DNA of 9,910 nucleotides from Fibrobacteres bacterium CG2_30_45_31 (GTDB lineage Bacteria; Fibrobacterota; Fibrobacteria; Fibrobacterales; Fibrobacteraceae): positions 1 through 9,910 of the forward strand of contig MNYL01000031.1 of the NCBI GenBank assembly GCA_001873075.1, in the 5' to 3' direction. Numbering within the stretch: the stretch's first letter is position 1; every line of letters starts with the position of its first letter. Below are positions 6,784 through 9,910 of the stretch, piece by piece. The translations under genes and the position numbers were made by a program. The notes under the pieces were generated by a model, which made no database searches, had not been told where the DNA came from, and saw only the letters and a program-made list of their open reading frames with translations.

Positions 6784-7095
6784 GAACTCCAGCCAGTTTA
6801 CATTCAAATTCTTGCTTTGATTCTTTTTGCTTTGGGAATTGCGGTGACGCTTTCCCGTCGCAATGTGTTCTTTGTGTTGATGGGCATTGAACTTGCTCTC
6901 AACGCAGTGAACTTAAGCTTGGTGGGCTTTGCAAAAACGCTCCCTGCTATGACGAGTATCACAGGCCAAATCATTCCTCTCTTCACGATTGGTGTCGCTG
7001 CCGCTGAAGCGTGCGTTGGTCTCGCTGTGGTTATTCTGATTTTCCGTAGTCAGGATAGCGTGGATATTGACACTTATTCTAACATGAAGGGGTAA
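6781..7095 (+). CDS. nuoK: NADH-quinone oxidoreductase subunit K (membrane)
   Basis: NuoK (ND4L) is a three-helix membrane subunit in the proton path next to NuoJ and NuoN. Length is 104 residues, the usual size. The two membrane glutamates required in the family are present: Glu37 in LMGIELALNAVNL and Glu76 in GVAAAEACVGLAVV, equivalent to E. coli Glu36 and Glu72. The SRRN motif (25-28) after helix 1 and the ending DIDTYSNMKG, close to the usual LKG, also match. The start overlaps the nuoJ stop by one base (TGATG). Confidence 0.98.
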   Translation: MELQPVYIQILALILFALGIAVTLSRRNVFFVLMGIELALNAVNLSLVGFAKTLPAMTSITGQIIPLFTIGVAAAEACVGLAVVILIFRSQDSVDIDTYSNMKG

Positions 7096-7103
7096 CAAAT
7101 ATT

Positions 7104-9056
7104 ATGATTCCTCTTTGGCTCATTCCGCTTTTTCCATTAGTGGGTACGCTGATTCTCGCCGTGATTTCGATTTCTTCTTCGACCAGTAAAAAAGGGGCGA
7201 ATGAAGGTCTTGTCGGCGGAATTGCTGTGTTGTTCCCGGCGCTCGCCTTTTTGATGGTGCTTCTCCTTTCCTTTGGATTGCCAGATGCCGGTTATCGCGA
7301 AACGCTCTGCACTTGGTTTGATATCCAGGCGATTCGCGCCGATTTCGGTTTCCTCTTTGATGGTTTATCTCGCACGATGCTTCTCTTTGTGACGGGCATC
7401 GGCACGTTGATTACTCTTTATTCCACGGGTTACATGCATGGGGATCGCGGTTTCGCCCGCTTTTTTGCCTACATCAACTTGTTCCTTTTTAGTATGATCA
7501 TGCTTGTTCTTTCTGATTCTCTGCCGCTTACGTTCCTCGGCTGGGAAGGGGTGGGACTTTGCTCTTATTTGCTGATCGGTTTCTGGAATTCGGATTTGAA
7601 AAATTGCAAAGCAGCGAATAAGGCTTTCATTGTGAATCGCGTGGGTGATTTGGGCTTCCTTTTGGGAATGCTTGCGCTGGTTTCTGTGGGTGGCGTTTCT
7701 CTCCTCTCTTATCCGGAACTTGCCGCTTGGCTTGTGAACCCAGCGATGGGGGAACAACTGATGGCGGGCATGCCGCTTCTCACTTTAGCGGGCCTCTTGT
7801 TCTTTTTTGGCTGCACCGGCAAAAGTGCACAGATTCCTCTTTTAACTTGGCTTCCCGATGCGATGGCAGGTCCGACACCTGTTTCCGCATTGATCCATGC
7901 GGCGACCATGGTGACTTCTGGTGTATATTTGCTCGCGCGCCTTTCTTCTTTGTATGCCATTCTTCCAGAAGTGCTCATGGTCATCACTTTTGTGGGTCTT
8001 GCTACAGCATTCTGGGCCGCTATTACAGGGCTTCTTCAGAACGACATCAAGAAGGTTCTCGCTTACTCGACGATTTCTCAATTGGGCTATATGTTCATGG
8101 CTGCGGGCGTTGCCGCATTTGATGTTTCCATTTTCCATGTCTTTACCCATGCGTTCTTCAAGGCTGCCTTGTTCTTGGGTGCTGGCGCTGTGATTCATGC
8201 CCTCTCCGGTGAACAAGACATGCGGAAGATGGGCGGCATGTTGAAGAAAACGCCGCTCACTGCATTGGTGATGATTTTTGGATGGCTTGCCATTATCGGG
8301 TTCCCCGGTTTTGCTGGTTTCTGGTCCAAAGACATGATTCTTGAAAAACTTTATGTTTCCGATCCGGTTTCAGGCCCGATTCTTTATGGTCTCGCTCTCT
8401 TGACTGCTGTGATTACGGCTGTCTATATGACGCGTCTCATGATTCTTACCTTCCTCGGTAAGTATCGTGGTGATGCGAGTGCGGAGTGTCATATCCATGA
8501 AGCTCCGGCGAGTATGCTGATTCCTATGCTGATTCTCTCCGTGGGTTCTGCTTTTGCAGGGTTCCTTTGGGCGGGGCTTATTCCGGGGGCAGAAATTTTC
8601 CGTGAATGGCTTGCTCCAGTACTCAGTACCGCGCAGACGATGGCTCTTGGGGGAGTTCATGAGGGTGCTCCTGTTTCTCCGTGGATCTTTGCAGGTCTCG
8701 GTACCGCGGCCGCTTTGATAGGCATAGCGATCGCTTGGAAACTTTATTCTGGTAATGTTCCTGCGCCTAAAGACGACACGGTTCCGAAGGGCAATGCTGC
8801 GGATTGGACATTCTTCTTTGATAAATTCCATAACATTTGTGGCATTCAGGAAACGCGATTGGTTGCTTGGTTCTTAGATGTTGTAGTCAATCGTTTCATA
8901 ATGCTTTTGCAATGGTTTGTGGGTGCGATTGCCATCATCTTGAGTGACGGAGTCCGCTCATTCCAGGTGCGTAAGATTCGTTTGCAGATGGGTTTCAGCA
9001 TTCTCGGAATGATTCTTGTTATTGTGTTTGTCGCTCTTTACGGAGGGTCGCTCTAA
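7104..9056 (+). CDS. nuoL: NADH-quinone oxidoreductase subunit L (antiporter-like, proton channel)
   Basis: NuoL (ND5) is the distal antiporter-like pump with a long lateral helix. At 650 residues its size is normal (about 610-660). Key residues that I align by motif to E. coli are Glu148 (FLGWEGVGLCSYLLIGFW), Asp182 (NRVGDLGF), Lys240 (GKSAQIPLLTWLPDAM), His265 (SALIHAATMVTSGVYL), Lys353 (FTHAFFKAALFL) and Lys409 (FWSKDMIL). The C-terminal lateral helix and anchor follow the charged segment PKDDTVPKGNAADW (555-568), with VNRF at 595-598 and RKIRLQMGF at 623-631. The start is eight bases after nuoK; AAGGGG at 7087-7092 is a plausible ribosome binding site with an 11-base spacer. No break or insertion seen. 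Confidence 0.98.
   Translation: MIPLWLIPLFPLVGTLILAVISISSSTSKKGANEGLVGGIAVLFPALAFLMVLLLSFGLPDAGYRETLCTWFDIQAIRADFGFLFDGLSRTMLLFVTGIGTLITLYSTGYMHGDRGFARFFAYINLFLFSMIMLVLSDSLPLTFLGWEGVGLCSYLLIGFWNSDLKNCKAANKAFIVNRVGDLGFLLGMLALVSVGGVSLLSYPELAAWLVNPAMGEQLMAGMPLLTLAGLLFFFGCTGKSAQIPLLTWLPDAMAGPTPVSALIHAATMVTSGVYLLARLSSLYAILPEVLMVITFVGLATAFWAAITGLLQNDIKKVLAYSTISQLGYMFMAAGVAAFDVSIFHVFTHAFFKAALFLGAGAVIHALSGEQDMRKMGGMLKKTPLTALVMIFGWLAIIGFPGFAGFWSKDMILEKLYVSDPVSGPILYGLALLTAVITAVYMTRLMILTFLGKYRGDASAECHIHEAPASMLIPMLILSVGSAFAGFLWAGLIPGAEIFREWLAPVLSTAQTMALGGVHEGAPVSPWIFAGLGTAAALIGIAIAWKLYSGNVPAPKDDTVPKGNAADWTFFFDKFHNICGIQETRLVAWFLDVVVNRFIMLLQWFVGAIAIILSDGVRSFQVRKIRLQMGFSILGMILVIVFVALYGGSL
9042..9047 (+). 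promoter_or_regulatory. ribosome binding site of nuoM
   Basis: GGAGGG lies eight bases before the ATG at 9056, which overlaps the nuoL stop in TAATG. Confidence 0.8.
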
Positions 9057-9910
9057 TGTTACTTCACCTTCTTGTCTTTGCTCCGTTTCTTGCCGCACTT
9101 TTGATGGTGGCGGCTTCGGGCCGTGATCCGAAATCGGCTTCGCGCTTAGCGATTCTTTTGGGTTCTGGTTTAGTGGTAGCGAGCGTTCTTTTGATTCTTG
9201 CAGGTTCCACGGCAACGAATCCGGTAGAATGGTTTTTTATTCCCGGATGTGATGCGACGGTTTATTATGTGCTCGCTTCTCATGGTTTCGGCGCTTGGAT
9301 GGTATTTCTTTCTTGCGTGGTCTCTCTTGCGGCTTTAGTTGCGGGGAAATCCGCCTTTGGTGAAAACTACCGCAATTTTGCGGTCGGTATTTTCGCACTG
9401 GTGGGGGCGATGAATGGAACGTTCCTTGCGGGAGATGCAGTTTTATTCTTCTTCTTCTTTGAAGCCATGGTGATCCCTGCAGCTGTGTTGATCGGAGCTT
9501 ATGGTGGAAAGGACCGCAAATCCGCCTCTTTGAACTTTGCGATTTATACTCTCGTGGGTTCTGCACCAATGGCCATTGCACTCTGGTATCTTCTTGCTAA
9601 AGCGGGAAGCTCCAATCCGTTTGCCTTGATGCTTGCGATTCAGTCTTTGCCTGCAAAGGTCCAAAGTATTCTTTTCTTGTGTTTCATCATTGCGTTTTGG
9701 GTTAAGACACCTCTTTTTCCTTTCCATGGTTGGCAGGCACAAACCTATGCAGAAGCTCCAGCTCCGCTTTCTGCGATTCTCACGGGTGTCATGTCCAAAG
9801 CAGGTGTTTTCGGGTTCTTGTACTGGGTGATTCCTTTGTTCCCAATGGATCATGTGGCAGATAAGATGATGTGGCTTGGTCTTTTGACCGCCGTTTATGG
9901 GGCTTTAATG
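9056..9910 (+). CDS. nuoM: NADH-quinone oxidoreductase subunit M, N-terminal part (3' truncated by window edge)
   Basis: The frame is open from the ATG at 9056 to the window edge, giving 285 residues of an expected roughly 500. NuoM (ND4) is the middle antiporter-like proton pump. The pattern of hydrophobic helices and the channel residues fit: Glu136 in FFFFFEAMVIPAAVLIGAYGG (numbered 131-151), Lys217 in WVKTPLFPFHGW and Lys248 in GVMSKAGVFGFL, corresponding by motif to E. coli Glu144, Lys234 and Lys265. It differs from NuoL in lacking the long lateral helix only beyond the visible part, so the M assignment rests on gene order and these motifs. The segment after the histidine reads HGWQAQTYAEAP, not HGWLPDAHxxAP. 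The start overlaps the nuoL stop by one base. Confidence 0.93.
   Translation, partial: MLLHLLVFAPFLAALLMVAASGRDPKSASRLAILLGSGLVVASVLLILAGSTATNPVEWFFIPGCDATVYYVLASHGFGAWMVFLSCVVSLAALVAGKSAFGENYRNFAVGIFALVGAMNGTFLAGDAVLFFFFFEAMVIPAAVLIGAYGGKDRKSASLNFAIYTLVGSAPMAIALWYLLAKAGSSNPFALMLAIQSLPAKVQSILFLCFIIAFWVKTPLFPFHGWQAQTYAEAPAPLSAILTGVMSKAGVFGFLYWVIPLFPMDHVADKMMWLGLLTAVYGALM

Larger units (their letters stand above)
1..9910 (+). other. nuo operon segment (respiratory complex I), nuoD to nuoM
   Basis: Ten consecutive + strand genes follow the classical nuo order D-E-F-G-H-I-J-K-L-M. Junctions are very tight: D/E and G/H overlap in ATGA, H/I, I/J and L/M overlap by one base in TAATG, J/K overlaps by one base in TGATG, and the E/F, F/G and K/L gaps are 2, 4 and 8 bases. 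This implies one polycistronic message with translational coupling. No candidate promoter or hairpin terminator was seen between the genes, so the control region must lie upstream of the window. The operon is cut at both ends. Confidence 0.96.

Noticed and set aside
7727..8216. Several overlapping open frames on both strands within nuoL
   Set aside because: All lie inside continuous, strongly conserved NuoL sequence containing the channel lysine and histidine motifs. Their products show no domain and no own ribosome binding site was seen.
1..9910. Search for a hidden accessory system (defence, mobile element, CRISPR, RNA gene)
   Set aside because: Coding sequence of complex I subunits fills the window with gaps of at most eight bases. 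No direct-repeat array, terminal inverted repeat, tRNA-like or foreign-looking insertion was found.

Overview
The window is a stretch of a bacterial respiratory complex I operon (proton-pumping NADH:quinone oxidoreductase). All ten genes lie on the + strand in the order nuoD (3' end only), nuoE, nuoF, nuoG, nuoH, nuoI, nuoJ, nuoK, nuoL, nuoM (5' part only). Both edges cut through genes, so nuoA, B and C (expected upstream) and the rest of nuoM and nuoN (expected downstream) are not visible. There is no room for other genes. Adjacent genes overlap by 1 or 4 bases or are 2 to 8 bases apart, and I see no internal promoter, terminator, RNA gene, mobile element or CRISPR array.

Layout by module. 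Bases 1-335 hold the C-terminus of the 49 kDa-type quinone-module subunit NuoD. Bases 332-4309 encode the NADH-oxidising module: NuoE with a [2Fe-2S] site, NuoF with FMN, NADH and [4Fe-4S] sites, and NuoG with one [2Fe-2S] and two [4Fe-4S] sites. NuoH (4306-5667) is the membrane anchor at the quinone chamber. NuoI (5667-6239) carries two [4Fe-4S] clusters that pass electrons towards quinone. NuoJ, NuoK, NuoL and NuoM (from 6239) are membrane proton-pumping subunits. Because E, F and G are present, this is the NADH-using 14-subunit type and not the shortened 11-subunit form.

The metal-ligand and proton-channel residues I could check are all in place, so the complex looks functional. Several subunits have unusual architecture. 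NuoE is about twice the usual length and ends in what looks like a fibronectin type III-like domain. NuoG is short (535 residues). NuoH is about 110 residues longer than usual, with an insertion that probably adds two membrane helices plus a small insertion in the quinone-side loop. NuoF and NuoM carry substitutions in otherwise well-conserved motifs.

Organism: a Gram-negative-type bacterium with moderate G+C. The NuoM motif (HGWQAQTY in place of the proteobacterial HGWLPDAH) resembles what I recall from Bacteroidota-like NuoM proteins. This suggests the Fibrobacterota-Chlorobiota-Bacteroidota group, possibly Fibrobacterota, but that is a low-confidence inference. I found no new stand-alone system. 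The novelty is in lineage-specific additions to a known enzyme.
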